Assembly (NCBI RefSeq): GCF_001428745.1 | Contig: NZ_LMIO01000003.1 | Span: 1-64,000 of the forward strand | Direction: 5' to 3' | Source: Leifsonia sp. Root227 | GTDB lineage: Bacteria > Actinomycetota > Actinomycetes > Actinomycetales > Microbacteriaceae | Length of the DNA stretch: 64,000 nt | Part shown: piece after piece, positions 1 through 8,355 of the stretch | Layout of the letters: each line of letters opens with the position of its first letter | How positions within the stretch are numbered: position 1 is the first letter of the stretch | Made by a program: the position numbers and the translations under genes | Notes under the pieces: generated by a model | Databases searched by the model: none | What the model saw: only the letters and a program-made list of their open reading frames with translations | What the model was told of the DNA's origin: nothing

Positions 1-164
1 TCCTCGGAGACGGCGGCGGTGGGGGAGAGCCGGAACGCCCAGTCGCCGTCGAGGCAGAGCGCGGGGGCGTCGGTGCGCAGCCAGGACCGCGGCGCGCTGC
101 GCGCACCGCGGCCGGGCGCGGTGTCGGACAGATACGGGTCGGAGGGGTGCAGGGAAGTGTTCAC
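1..164 (-). CDS. Glycoside hydrolase family 2, N-terminal part (partial)
   Basis: Only the first 54 codons are in the window; the gene continues beyond base 1. The start is a GTG 21 bases after the stop of the alpha-mannosidase gene, so it is the last visible gene of that operon. The peptide begins VNTSLHP and later reads LCLDGDWAFRLSP. A short leader followed by L-x-G-x-W-x-F-R-L is the usual opening of large beta-galactosidase-type GH2 enzymes. Together with the upstream mannosidase and ABC transporter it suggests breakdown of an oligosaccharide with more than one kind of linkage. No catalytic residues are visible, so the exact activity (beta-galactosidase, beta-mannosidase or beta-glucuronidase) cannot be decided. 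Confidence 0.7.
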   Translation of the reverse strand, partial: MNTSLHPSDPYLSDTAPGRGARSAPRSWLRTDAPALCLDGDWAFRLSPTAAVSE

Positions 165-184
165 GGTGCGGCTGCTCTCGCTGG

Positions 185-2896
185 TCAGCGGACGACGATG
201 GTGCGCAGCTCCCACGGCCCGAGCGTGAGCTCGACCGCACCGGAGACCGCTTCGGAGGAGAGGACGCCGCCGAGCAGGTCGACCGTGGCGACGTCGGTGA
301 ACGGCCCGGACACCATGACCGTCGAGCCCGCGTCCGTCATGGCGACGAGACGAAGCTCCGTGCCGGCATCCACCCGGCGGATGCTCGACACCTGCACGCC
401 TGCGCCGTCGACCGAGATGCCGGTCGCGGCCACGGGAAGCTCCGACCCTGCTGGGGCGGTGCCGCGCGTCACCAGAGCGTCGTTGCGGAACTCGTCGGCG
501 AGAGCGACAGCATCCACTCCGCTCCAGCCGGACGCCGACGGCGCGATGGCGAAACGGTTCTGGATGCGAACGCCCAGGTCCTGCGCTCCGGGCGCCGCGA
601 TCTCGGTGGCCGCCGGTTCGTCGCGGAGCGGATGGATGTTGACGCTGATCGAGCCGACGGCGCGCAGCAGCGTGATCGCGAGCTCCGCGCCGTCGCCGAC
701 CACCTCGTACTCCGAGGTGTGGTCGAGGAGCACCGTGGCTGCGCCGGCCGACACGAACTCGCTCGCCGGGAAGGTGGGGAGCGGGAACTCGCCCCAGCCG
801 CCCTCCGCCGTGAGACCGCGCTCGGTGACGGAGAACTGCCCGGCGGACGACGACGATTCCACGGGCTCCGGCAGCGGGACGTGGAAGCGCAGCCGGTGGT
901 CGGCCGACCGGTTCAGGAACGACGTGGAGACGCGCACGAATGGCTCGCCTGCGCGCACCTCGACCAGGGTCTCGACCGTGGTCGGCTCCGTGGAATCGTC
1001 GCGTCGGTCGCGGTCGGAGGAGAGCGCGGTGGGCCAGTGGTACACCCTGCTCACGAGCATCCTGGAGCGCAGAGGGCCGTCTTCGAGCCGTTCGACGGAG
1101 ATCTCCGTCGGGGTGTCGACCAGGAAGTCGTGAGCGGGCGGGGCGTAGTTGTAGCTGTCTCCGCGGTCGCCGCCGTCGACCAGGCGACCGACACCGCGCA
1201 GCACCGTTCCGTCGGTTCCGACGACCTCCAGGGTGCCGTCGATGGCGACGGTCGCCGAGACGATGCCGTTCGAGAGGGTCGCGCCCGTGGCGGTGGCGGG
1301 TGTTTCGGGGACGGGAGCGTTCTCGGCTTCTCCCTGGACGATGCGGAAGGAGGCCAGCCCGGACGCCGGTACGCTCACCGGCACGAGCGCGGTGGCCCGC
1401 GCCTCCTCCAGAGTCAGCACGCGCCACTCGCCCTGGTGCGCTGCTGCCGCCGCAGCGACCTCCTTGCGGAGCACCAGCAGATCGAACTCTGCGGTGGTCG
1501 GCACCTCGGCGAGGTGGAAGACGAGCGAGCCTGCGCTGAGGTCGTAGTGGTCGATCAGCCTGCCGAACAGCTCACGGCGGTGGATGCGGCGGAGCACGCG
1601 TTCGAGCCGGCTCGCATCCATCAGCTCGTCGCTGAGCACCGTCGGCGCCTCCGACGTCACCTGCACGGGATGAGTGGACCCGTCGGCCGCGGTCGCCGTG
1701 AGCACCGCCCCGTCCGCCGGGGCGATCACGTCGACCTCCACCAGGACCGTGCGCGGGGTCGGCAGAGTGTTCGCGACGAGGTAGCCGTCGCTCGGAACGG
1801 CCGCGGCGGGCTGGGCGATCGCCGCATCCCGGACGGCGCGTGCCGCGTGCGTCGCCTCGGAGAGTCTGGCCTCGACCTGGTCGGACGTCTCGTCGGTGCC
1901 GGAGCCGACGACGGAGTCGTGTGCGGTCGACTCGATGATCTTGTGCCAGGCGAGCGACAGGAACGGGGTGTCGTCGCGCTCCGACCACAGCGCGTTGATG
2001 CGCTCCGCGTGGTCGATCGTGCGCTCGGCCACGGCCATCCGCTGCTTGAGCGCGAGCCGCACCGAGAGCACGCCGGGCAGGATGTTGCCGCGCACGTGGC
2101 TGCGCAGTTCGCCATCGACGACGGCCGAGACCTCGTCGCGCACGTGGCTGCGGATGTACTCGTCCAGCGTCGCGACGGTGATCGCCCGCTCCGCGCTGGA
2201 TGCACGGCGCAGCCAGGCGGCGAGCTGCGGGTCCGGCGCGTTGTGGTCCGTGCCCGCCATCGCGAGGACGGGGTCGTTGCCCCAGCGCTCGACGGTCATC
2301 TCGGCGTAGTCGCCGAGCGCCCGTCCGATCTGGTCGGGGACGAGCAGCACGTCGAGCCCGTTGTCGTAGCCGTCGAAGAGGAACTCGGTGCGCACCTCCG
2401 ACCCGTCCGGCGCCCGCCAGCGGAAGGCGTGCCCGTCGACGGAACCGGGGACGCCGCGCCACAGGGCGGCGTGCTCGATGCCCGCCCGTGCGAGGATCTG
2501 CGGCATCTGGGCCACATGGCCGAACATGTCGGGGAGATAGCCGATGGGCATCGAGCCGCCGAGGTCGCTCGCGGCCGCCCACCCCATCTGCAGGTTGCGC
2601 ACGATGGTCTCACCCGAGCAGAGGAACTCGTCGAGCAGGATCAGCCAGGGCCCGATCGCGAGCTGACCGTTCGCGACGAGGGCGGTGACGCGTCCGCGGT
2701 TCTCCGGGCGCATCTCCAGGTAGTCCTCGATGGCCGCCATCTGGCCGTCGACCGTGAAGCGGAAGCCCGCATCCGCCTCTGCTGTCTCCAGCACCGTGTC
2801 GAGTGCGGCGACGAGCCGGTGCCTGAACACCTGGAACGGCTCGTACCATTCCCGGTCCCAGTGGAAATGGGGAACGAAGACGGCGGAGTTCTGCAT
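185..2896 (-). CDS. Alpha-mannosidase, glycoside hydrolase family 38
   Basis: This 903-residue cytoplasmic protein (no signal peptide) should remove alpha-linked mannose from imported oligosaccharides. Residues 9-15 read HFHWDRE, the family zinc-binding H-x-H-x-D signature. Around residue 120 is YLPDMFGH, which contains the GH38 catalytic nucleophile Asp. The rest fits the family order: N-terminal alpha/beta barrel, three-helix bundle near residues 270-350 (containing the conserved AHDSVVGSG), then a large beta-sandwich region. Length is normal for bacterial GH38. It lies directly downstream of two sugar ABC permeases and a binding protein on the same strand, so the cluster likely imports and cleaves alpha-mannosides. 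A very long open frame on the opposite strand is a high-GC shadow. Confidence 0.93.
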   Translation of the reverse strand: MQNSAVFVPHFHWDREWYEPFQVFRHRLVAALDTVLETAEADAGFRFTVDGQMAAIEDYLEMRPENRGRVTALVANGQLAIGPWLILLDEFLCSGETIVRNLQMGWAAASDLGGSMPIGYLPDMFGHVAQMPQILARAGIEHAALWRGVPGSVDGHAFRWRAPDGSEVRTEFLFDGYDNGLDVLLVPDQIGRALGDYAEMTVERWGNDPVLAMAGTDHNAPDPQLAAWLRRASSAERAITVATLDEYIRSHVRDEVSAVVDGELRSHVRGNILPGVLSVRLALKQRMAVAERTIDHAERINALWSERDDTPFLSLAWHKIIESTAHDSVVGSGTDETSDQVEARLSEATHAARAVRDAAIAQPAAAVPSDGYLVANTLPTPRTVLVEVDVIAPADGAVLTATAADGSTHPVQVTSEAPTVLSDELMDASRLERVLRRIHRRELFGRLIDHYDLSAGSLVFHLAEVPTTAEFDLLVLRKEVAAAAAAHQGEWRVLTLEEARATALVPVSVPASGLASFRIVQGEAENAPVPETPATATGATLSNGIVSATVAIDGTLEVVGTDGTVLRGVGRLVDGGDRGDSYNYAPPAHDFLVDTPTEISVERLEDGPLRSRMLVSRVYHWPTALSSDRDRRDDSTEPTTVETLVEVRAGEPFVRVSTSFLNRSADHRLRFHVPLPEPVESSSSAGQFSVTERGLTAEGGWGEFPLPTFPASEFVSAGAATVLLDHTSEYEVVGDGAELAITLLRAVGSISVNIHPLRDEPAATEIAAPGAQDLGVRIQNRFAIAPSASGWSGVDAVALADEFRNDALVTRGTAPAGSELPVAATGISVDGAGVQVSSIRRVDAGTELRLVAMTDAGSTVMVSGPFTDVATVDLLGGVLSSEAVSGAVELTLGPWELRTIVVR

Positions 2897-2953
2897 AGCG
2901 ATGAGGGACCTTCTGGTGCGAGAGGAGACGGAGGACGAGCGGGAGGTTCTGCG

Positions 2954-3811
2954 CTACTTGAGCGAGCCGGAGGCGAGACCGGTGCGCCAGAACCGCTGGA
3001 GCAGGATGAACACGATGATCACGGGGACGATCGACACGAGCGATCCGGTGATGACGGACTCCTGGAGGAGCGAGACGCGGGCGGTCTGCCCGTTCCACTC
3101 GTAGAGGCCGAGGGTGATCGGGAAGAGCGACTCCTTCTGCAGCATGACCATGGGCAGGAAGAAGTTGTTCCAGATCCCGACGAACTGGAACAGGAAGATG
3201 GTCACCAGCGACGGCGTCATCAGCTTGAACGCCACGGAGAAGAAGGTGCGGAACTCGCCGGCGCCGTCGAGACGCGCGGACTCGATGATCTCCTCCGGCA
3301 CGGCGGCGGCCGTGAAGATCCTGGCCAGGTAGACGCCGAACGGGCTGACGATGCTCGGCAGGAAGACCGCGAGGTAGGTGTTCACGATTCCGGTGGCGGA
3401 GAACAACAGGAACAGCGGGAGCGCCAGCGCGGTCGTCGGCACGAGCACGCCGCCGAGGATCACCGAGAACAGGAACTCGCGACCGCGGAACCGGAACTTG
3501 GCGAGCGCATACCCGCAGAGTGCCGAGATCAGCGTGCCGACCGCTGCGCCGAGCACGGCGTAGATGACGCTGTTGATCGCCCACTGCCCGAAGATGCCGT
3601 TGCTGCGCCCGAACAGTGTTCCGAGGTTCGTGAAGAGATCGAAATGGGAGAACCACAGGCCGAACGTGGAGGCGAGGTCGCCCTGGGGTTTGGTCGCCGC
3701 CACGATCAGGAAGTAGATCGGCAGAAGGAAGTAGATGGCGAGGAGGAACATCAGCGCCATCGCCGCCGTGCGGCTGACGCGGCTTTCGCGGATCGAGGTC
3801 GGTGTGCTCAC
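2954..3811 (-). CDS. Sugar ABC transporter permease, CUT1 MalG type
   Basis: A 285-residue membrane protein forming half of a carbohydrate importer channel. The GTG start at 3811 is chosen because it overlaps the stop of the preceding permease (GTGA) and opens VSTPTSIRESRVSRT before the first membrane segment (about residues 18-40). The cytoplasmic EAA loop that contacts the ATPase reads ESARLDGAGEFRTFF, typical of MalG-family subunits. About six transmembrane helices are apparent, ending in the short ASGSLK tail usual for the family. It is followed after 57 bases by the alpha-mannosidase gene. No ATP-binding protein gene is present in this cluster. Confidence 0.9.
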   Translation of the reverse strand: MSTPTSIRESRVSRTAAMALMFLLAIYFLLPIYFLIVAATKPQGDLASTFGLWFSHFDLFTNLGTLFGRSNGIFGQWAINSVIYAVLGAAVGTLISALCGYALAKFRFRGREFLFSVILGGVLVPTTALALPLFLLFSATGIVNTYLAVFLPSIVSPFGVYLARIFTAAAVPEEIIESARLDGAGEFRTFFSVAFKLMTPSLVTIFLFQFVGIWNNFFLPMVMLQKESLFPITLGLYEWNGQTARVSLLQESVITGSLVSIVPVIIVFILLQRFWRTGLASGSLK

Positions 3812-4755
3812 AGTCCCGCCTTCTTCGAGGTCAGTCGCATGAAGCCGAAGCTCAACACGAAGGTGATGAGGGCGATGACGACGGAGATCGCCGCGGCCTG
3901 CTGATAGTTGTTCCCTGAGGCGACCGCGTAGGCGAGCATGTTCGGGGTGAAGGTGCTGGAGATGTTCGAGGAGATCTGCCGCAGCACGGCGGGCTCGGCA
4001 TACAACTGGAGCGTTCCGATGATCGAGAACACGGTGGTCAGGATGATCGACGGCGCGATGATCGGCACCTTGATCTGCCAGGCGATGGCCCAGTTGGATG
4101 CGCCGTCGAGCTTCGCGGCCTCGTAGAGCTCCTGCGGGATGGACTGCAGGGCGGAGAACATGATCAGCATGTTGTATCCGGTCCACAGCCAGGTGGAGAC
4201 GTTCGCCGCAGACCAGAGCACGGCGCCTGGGCCGAGGAAGTCGGGCTGGAGGCCGATCGCCTTGAGCATGTCGACGACGGGGCTGAGCTGCGGCGAGTAG
4301 AGGAACGACCACATGATCGCCGCGATGACGCCGGGCACCGCGTACGGCATGAACGCCGAGATGCGGAAGAACGACTTCAGTTTGAGCAGCGGGGTGTCGA
4401 GCAGCAGCGCCATGATGAGCGCCACGAACAGCATCACGGGCACCTGAACGATGCCGAACAGCGCGATGCGGCCGATGCTCGCCCAGAATTCGGTGTTCTG
4501 GAAGACCTGGACGTACTGCTCGAAGCCGCCGAAGGTCGTGTACGACGTTCCGTACTGGCCGCCGGTGCGGCGGACGACGAGGAAGCTCTGCCAGATCGCG
4601 TAACAGATCGGTACGAGGTAGAACAGCACGAACGGCAGGAAGAACGGGACGAGGAACGCGACGATGGTGCCCACCCGGGGGCCGCCGCCGTTGGGACGGC
4701 GACGGCTCCCTGATGCTGCCACCACGCGGGTCGCGCGGGTTGCGATGTCAGTCAT
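3808..4755 (-). CDS. Sugar ABC transporter permease, CUT1 MalF type
   Basis: A 315-residue permease, partner of the next gene. A basic cytoplasmic N-terminus (residues 1-25) precedes hydrophobic segments starting TIVAFLVPFFLPFVLFYLVP. The EAA loop reads EAAKLDGASNWAIAW. The gene starts 7 bases after the stop of the binding-protein gene and overlaps the next permease by 4 bases, so the order SBP-permease-permease-mannosidase is a single transcription unit. Substrate is inferred only from the neighbouring alpha-mannosidase and GH2 genes. Confidence 0.9.
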   Translation of the reverse strand: MTDIATRATRVVAASGSRRRPNGGGPRVGTIVAFLVPFFLPFVLFYLVPICYAIWQSFLVVRRTGGQYGTSYTTFGGFEQYVQVFQNTEFWASIGRIALFGIVQVPVMLFVALIMALLLDTPLLKLKSFFRISAFMPYAVPGVIAAIMWSFLYSPQLSPVVDMLKAIGLQPDFLGPGAVLWSAANVSTWLWTGYNMLIMFSALQSIPQELYEAAKLDGASNWAIAWQIKVPIIAPSIILTTVFSIIGTLQLYAEPAVLRQISSNISSTFTPNMLAYAVASGNNYQQAAAISVVIALITFVLSFGFMRLTSKKAGL

Positions 4756-4762
4756 GCGATGT

Positions 4763-6103
4763 TCAGTTGCCCGCCACAGCCGGGATCGCCTGGTCCTTCA
4801 TGGACTTGAGGGCTGCGGCCTGGGCGGCGGCGAGCGCGTCGTTCAGCGTGCCGCTGCCCGCGGCGGCCTTGGCCATCGCGTCCTGCAGTGCCAGGTTCAC
4901 GGTCTTCTGGGTCGGCCCCCAGGTGAAGCTGGTGTCGATGTTCTTCGAGGAGTCGGCGAACACGTCGAAGATCTTCTCGTTGTTGTAGTACGGGACGCCT
5001 TCGGACAGTGCAGGGAGCTTCGAACCGGCGACGGCTGCCGGGTAGAGGCCGCCGAGCTTGTTCTCGAGGGCGAGCGCCTCGGGGTCGGAGTTCAGCCACT
5101 CGTTGAACTTCACCGACTCGTAGAGGTGCGTGTTGCCCTTCATGAACGCGACGGTCGAGCCGCCCCAGTCACCGGATGCGGGGCTCGACCCCCAGGTCGG
5201 CATGGGCACGATCGACCACTTGCCTGCCTGGTCGGGCAGGTTGTCGCGGAACATGCTGTAGCCCCAGGCCGCGCCGACGTAGCTGGCGACCTGGTTCTGC
5301 TGGTACGCGGCGTACATCGGGGTGGACCCGTTGGCGAGGTCGGTGCGGACGAGCTTGGCGTCGATGAGCTTCTGCCAGTAGTCGGCGACCTGCTTGCTCT
5401 TGTCCGACTCGACCGTCACGTGCCACTTGTCGCCGGAGTACTTGTACATGTCGGCGCTGTTCTGCCAGAGCAGGCCGTTGAACCACTCGGCGTTGTTCGG
5501 GTCGAAGAACGTGATGCTGAGGTTCGGGTCCGCCGCGTGCAGCTTCTGCGCGTCGGCCGCGTACTCGTCCCATGTCGTGGGGACCGCGAGGCCGTGCTGG
5601 CTGAAGATGTCGCTGCGGACGTAGAGCGCCATCGGGCCGGTGTCCTGCGGGAAGGCGAAGACGCCGGTGCCGCCGAAGCTCGCCTGCGACCAGGTCCACG
5701 GCACGAACTTGTCCTTCGCGTCCACGGCCGCCTTGCACGCCGAGACGTCGACGAAGGCGTCCTGCGTGCGCAGGTCGGGCAGTTCGTCGTAGCCGACCTG
5801 CGCGAGCTCTGGCGCCTTGCCGGCCTTGAGCGCGTTGCCGAGCGTGCCGTACTGGTCGTTGGAGATGTTCTTGGTCTGGACCTGGATGTCCGGGTTCTTC
5901 TTGTTCCAGAGTGCGACCACCTGGTCCATGCCGGGAACCGTGTTCCAGTACTGGATGGTGACCTTGCCCTTCGCCGGCTCGCAGGAGGCGGCCGATGCGT
6001 CACCGGACGGTGCGGGGGACGAGCACGCGGCGAGGACGGCGATGCTGGCCGCCGCCGCGACGACGGCACCCGCGAAGCGGATGCGCCTGACTGTGTTGCT
6101 CAT
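4763..6103 (-). CDS. Extracellular sugar-binding lipoprotein (ABC transporter)
   Basis: A 446-residue solute-binding protein that captures the sugar outside the membrane. The ATG at 6103 is preferred over an in-frame start at 6166: it follows an AAGGAA ribosome site and begins with a lipoprotein signal (MSNTVRRIRF, hydrophobic stretch, lipobox VLAAC with Cys at about residue 27). The mature part contains family-1-type binding-protein motifs such as VTIQYWNTVPGMDQVVALWNK. It is the first gene of the mannosidase operon. Its leader holds two hairpins (6104-6142), and an AT-rich inverted repeat at 6246-6270 lies further upstream, so control by the adjacent ROK regulator is likely. Confidence 0.92.
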   Translation of the reverse strand: MSNTVRRIRFAGAVVAAAASIAVLAACSSPAPSGDASAASCEPAKGKVTIQYWNTVPGMDQVVALWNKKNPDIQVQTKNISNDQYGTLGNALKAGKAPELAQVGYDELPDLRTQDAFVDVSACKAAVDAKDKFVPWTWSQASFGGTGVFAFPQDTGPMALYVRSDIFSQHGLAVPTTWDEYAADAQKLHAADPNLSITFFDPNNAEWFNGLLWQNSADMYKYSGDKWHVTVESDKSKQVADYWQKLIDAKLVRTDLANGSTPMYAAYQQNQVASYVGAAWGYSMFRDNLPDQAGKWSIVPMPTWGSSPASGDWGGSTVAFMKGNTHLYESVKFNEWLNSDPEALALENKLGGLYPAAVAGSKLPALSEGVPYYNNEKIFDVFADSSKNIDTSFTWGPTQKTVNLALQDAMAKAAAGSGTLNDALAAAQAAALKSMKDQAIPAVAGN

Positions 6104-6142
6104 GTTTTCCTTCCAGAAAACGTCCAGCGGCACCGCTGGACG
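6104..6142 (-). promoter_or_regulatory. Two adjoining hairpins in the 5' leader of the binding-protein gene
   Basis: Bases 6121-6142 form a perfect inverted repeat with 10-base arms (CGTCCAGCGG and its complement) around a 2-base centre. Adjoining it, 6104-6109 and 6116-6121 pair as GTTTTC/GAAAAC with the ribosome-binding GGAAGG in the loop. In the mRNA the first hairpin is followed by four U residues. The element could act as an attenuator, as an mRNA-stabilising hairpin or, as DNA, as a repressor operator; the sequence does not decide which. Confidence 0.55.
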
Positions 6143-6245
6143 GGTCGACATTGACCCCTCGGGCACGGGGGTTCGGAGAGTGCCTTCGGGTTGGAATGGA
6201 CGGGTATCACCGGCGGGTGGATCGAGAGCCGATCGCCGCGGCAGG

Positions 6246-6270
6246 AATTAGCAAATCATATTTTCTAATT
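6246..6270. promoter_or_regulatory. Candidate operator for the ROK regulator
   Basis: An AT-rich 25-base inverted repeat in otherwise GC-rich DNA: AATTAGCAAA on the left, TTTTCTAATT on the right, one mismatch in ten, five-base centre. ROK repressors of the XylR/NagC type bind AT-rich palindromes of this size (Bacillus XylR sites also carry TTAG..CTAA ends). It sits between the 3' end of the ROK gene and the binding-protein gene, about 140 bases before the latter's start. Assignment to this regulator is inference. Confidence 0.55.
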
Positions 6271-6305
6271 GCCCGCAACACTATGTGAGGACAAACATCC
6301 TGGAC

Positions 6306-7550
6306 TTAGTCGGCTGCCAGCAGCAGCGCGGAAGGACGAGGAGAGAACGTGTTGTCGAGCACCAGGGTCGCCGCTCCCACCGCCGCCACGTCCACGGGGA
6401 TCGCCGACTGCGCGAACCGCAGGGGATGCGGGGGGATAAGCGCGGGATCGGAGCGCACCGCATCCGGAAGCGCGGCCAGGATGGTCGGCGAGATGCGAGC
6501 CCAGAACGGGCCGCCGAAGATGACCTCATCGATGTCGAGAAGGTTGACGATCACCACGACGGCGCGTGCCAGCGAACGAGCGGCGTCGGTCAGGATCGTC
6601 TCTGCGTCCCTGTTTCCCGTTGAGGCGAGGGTGGCCAGCCGGGTGAACGCCGCATCCACGTCGTCCATGTCGTCCGGGTTGCCCGCCTCGCCGGCGGAGA
6701 GGACGCCGTCCAGAACCGCCCGCTCCACGAGGGCGCGCGGCACGGTGATGTAACCGACGCAGCCTCGGCGCCCGCAGGTGCACATCGGGCCGTCGGGGTC
6801 GACGGTGATGTGCCCGGCGTCGCCCGCGTTCGAGCTGATGCCGCGCACGACCTCGCCGGACACGGACAGGCCGGTGCCGAGGCCGGTGCCGTAGTACATG
6901 AACGCGAAGTCCCTGCTGCTGCCTGGCTCGGCGAACCACAGCTCGGCGACGACGGCGGCGGTGGCGTCCTTCTCGAGCAGCACCGGCAGTCCAGTAGCCT
7001 CCGAGAGCGATCGCCGGAGGGCGACGCGATGCCAGTTGGGCATCATCGGCGGGTTGAGGACGACGCCGTCCTCGACGTTGATCGGCCCCGGCGACGCGAT
7101 CCCGATGCCGAGGATGCGCGACCGGTCGACGGCCGACCCCGCGATGAGCGCCTCGATCGCGTCCGCCATCTCGGTGATCACGGCACTCGGATCGCCGGCG
7201 GTCGGGGTGCCGGTGCGCGAGTGGTCGCGAACGGTGCCGGACAGGTCGACGAGCACGTAGGTGACGGCTGCCGGGTCGATGTGCACGCCGACGGCGAACC
7301 CTCCGCCGGGATTCAGCTTGACGACGGCGGCAGGTTTGCCGGGCCCGCTCATCCGGGTGCCGTGCTCATCGACGAGTCCCGCATCCAGCAGTCGTCGGCA
7401 CACCTTGGTGACGGTCATTCCGCTGAGGCCGGTGAGCGACGCCAGCTCGGATCGGGTGATGCCCTCAGGCCTCCGGCGGATGGCGTCGAGCACGACGGTC
7501 TGGTTGTATTCGCCGACGGCGGGCAGGTTCGTTCCCGTGCGATCCACCAT
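6306..7550 (-). CDS. ROK family transcriptional regulator (XylR/NagC type)
   Basis: A 414-residue regulator. Residues about 15-70 form a winged helix-turn-helix (RRRPEGITRSELASLTGLSGMTVTKVCRRLLDAGLV), followed by a ROK sugar-kinase-like domain. The ROK zinc site is present as CTCGRRGC, and the position of the catalytic Asp is kept (LLEKDATAA). The ATG at 7550 is used because the region upstream has no coding character. It is transcribed toward the mannosidase/ABC operon. By family analogy it represses that operon until its sugar is present, probably through the AT-rich palindrome at 6246-6270. Confidence 0.9.
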   Translation of the reverse strand: MVDRTGTNLPAVGEYNQTVVLDAIRRRPEGITRSELASLTGLSGMTVTKVCRRLLDAGLVDEHGTRMSGPGKPAAVVKLNPGGGFAVGVHIDPAAVTYVLVDLSGTVRDHSRTGTPTAGDPSAVITEMADAIEALIAGSAVDRSRILGIGIASPGPINVEDGVVLNPPMMPNWHRVALRRSLSEATGLPVLLEKDATAAVVAELWFAEPGSSRDFAFMYYGTGLGTGLSVSGEVVRGISSNAGDAGHITVDPDGPMCTCGRRGCVGYITVPRALVERAVLDGVLSAGEAGNPDDMDDVDAAFTRLATLASTGNRDAETILTDAARSLARAVVVIVNLLDIDEVIFGGPFWARISPTILAALPDAVRSDPALIPPHPLRFAQSAIPVDVAAVGAATLVLDNTFSPRPSALLLAAD

Positions 7551-7630
7551 CCGGCCTCCCCAGTTGCAAGCTTCCCGAAAGCCTACCGGGGTTGACGTGA
7601 GCGGCGTCTTCGCGCGAGCGTCGGCCCCCG

Positions 7631-8320
7631 TCAGCCGAACGCGCCGAGCGCCCTCCGGTACCGGCCGCTGTCGGCGCGCGTCCCCGCTGTGACCAGCAGT
7701 GCGTTCCCGCCCACGGTGCGGGTGACGTCGCCCGTGCACGGAATGACCACGATCTTCGTCAGCCCTCTCCGCCAGGCGGGGATGAGCGCCGGCAGGTCGC
7801 GGCGCTCCGGTTGCTCCTCGTAGCTGGTGGGCATGGCGGCGAGATAGGCGGCCGTCCCTCGGTCCAGCCAGTCGCCGTACGACCCGCTGGAGGCGTCGCC
7901 CTCGGACGCCGTCGTGCCGAACAGGTCGCTCCAGTACGGCCCTGTCACCTGGCGGAGAAGCTCAGCGCGCTCGCTCGACCCGTCCGCCGTGTGGAGCAGC
8001 CGGTCGAAGAGCGCAGGATCCTGGTCGGCGCCGGCGTGGGTGAGCGCGTCCTGCCAGAGCTGCGGCCACCCGCGCTCCCACTCCACGCGTGTCGCGGCGT
8101 CGACCTGCGCATCCACGACGAGGGCCGGCGGGTCGGAGAGCAGCGGAGGCAGGTCGTCGCCGTGCGGCTGCAATCCGTGCGCCTCCCGGATCCAGAGCAG
8201 CTCCAGGAGCGCGCTCGGCCGGTCCTCGATGGTGATCCGCATGTCGGGCGGCCAAGGATCGTCCGGCCGCGGCTCGCTCGAGATCACGCATCCCCCTGTC
8301 CGCTCTTCTGACCCGTCCAT
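7631..8320 (-). CDS. Hypothetical protein, 229 residues
   Basis: I do not recognise this family. The product is soluble and acidic, with no signal peptide or membrane helix. It is rich in Trp and Pro (DDPWPPDMRITIEDRPSALLELLWIREAHG near the N-terminus) and ends in a small hydrophobic-strand region (GLTKIVVIPCTGDVTRTVGGNALLVTAGT). Codon use is normal for the window, so it is likely a real gene. A GTG at 8287, preceded by an AGGGGGA stretch, is an alternative start. It lies 35 bases downstream of an HxlR regulator gene on the same strand and may belong to the VOC-HxlR transcription unit. Confidence 0.65.
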   Translation of the reverse strand: MDGSEERTGGCVISSEPRPDDPWPPDMRITIEDRPSALLELLWIREAHGLQPHGDDLPPLLSDPPALVVDAQVDAATRVEWERGWPQLWQDALTHAGADQDPALFDRLLHTADGSSERAELLRQVTGPYWSDLFGTTASEGDASSGSYGDWLDRGTAAYLAAMPTSYEEQPERRDLPALIPAWRRGLTKIVVIPCTGDVTRTVGGNALLVTAGTRADSGRYRRALGAFG

Positions 8321-8355
8321 CGTCGCTGACGGGAGGGGCTCGCGGCAAGGGCCGG

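Noticed and set aside
632..3904. Very long plus-strand open frame opposite the alpha-mannosidase and permease genes
   Set aside because: It is antisense to well-supported genes and its translation is Arg/Gly/His/Asp-rich low-complexity sequence typical of shadow frames in high-GC DNA.
8287..8320. Choosing the GTG at 8287 as the start of the 229-residue hypothetical protein
   Set aside because: The AGGGGGA stretch is only four bases from the GTG and the upstream residues have normal coding character, so the longer form was kept with the alternative noted.
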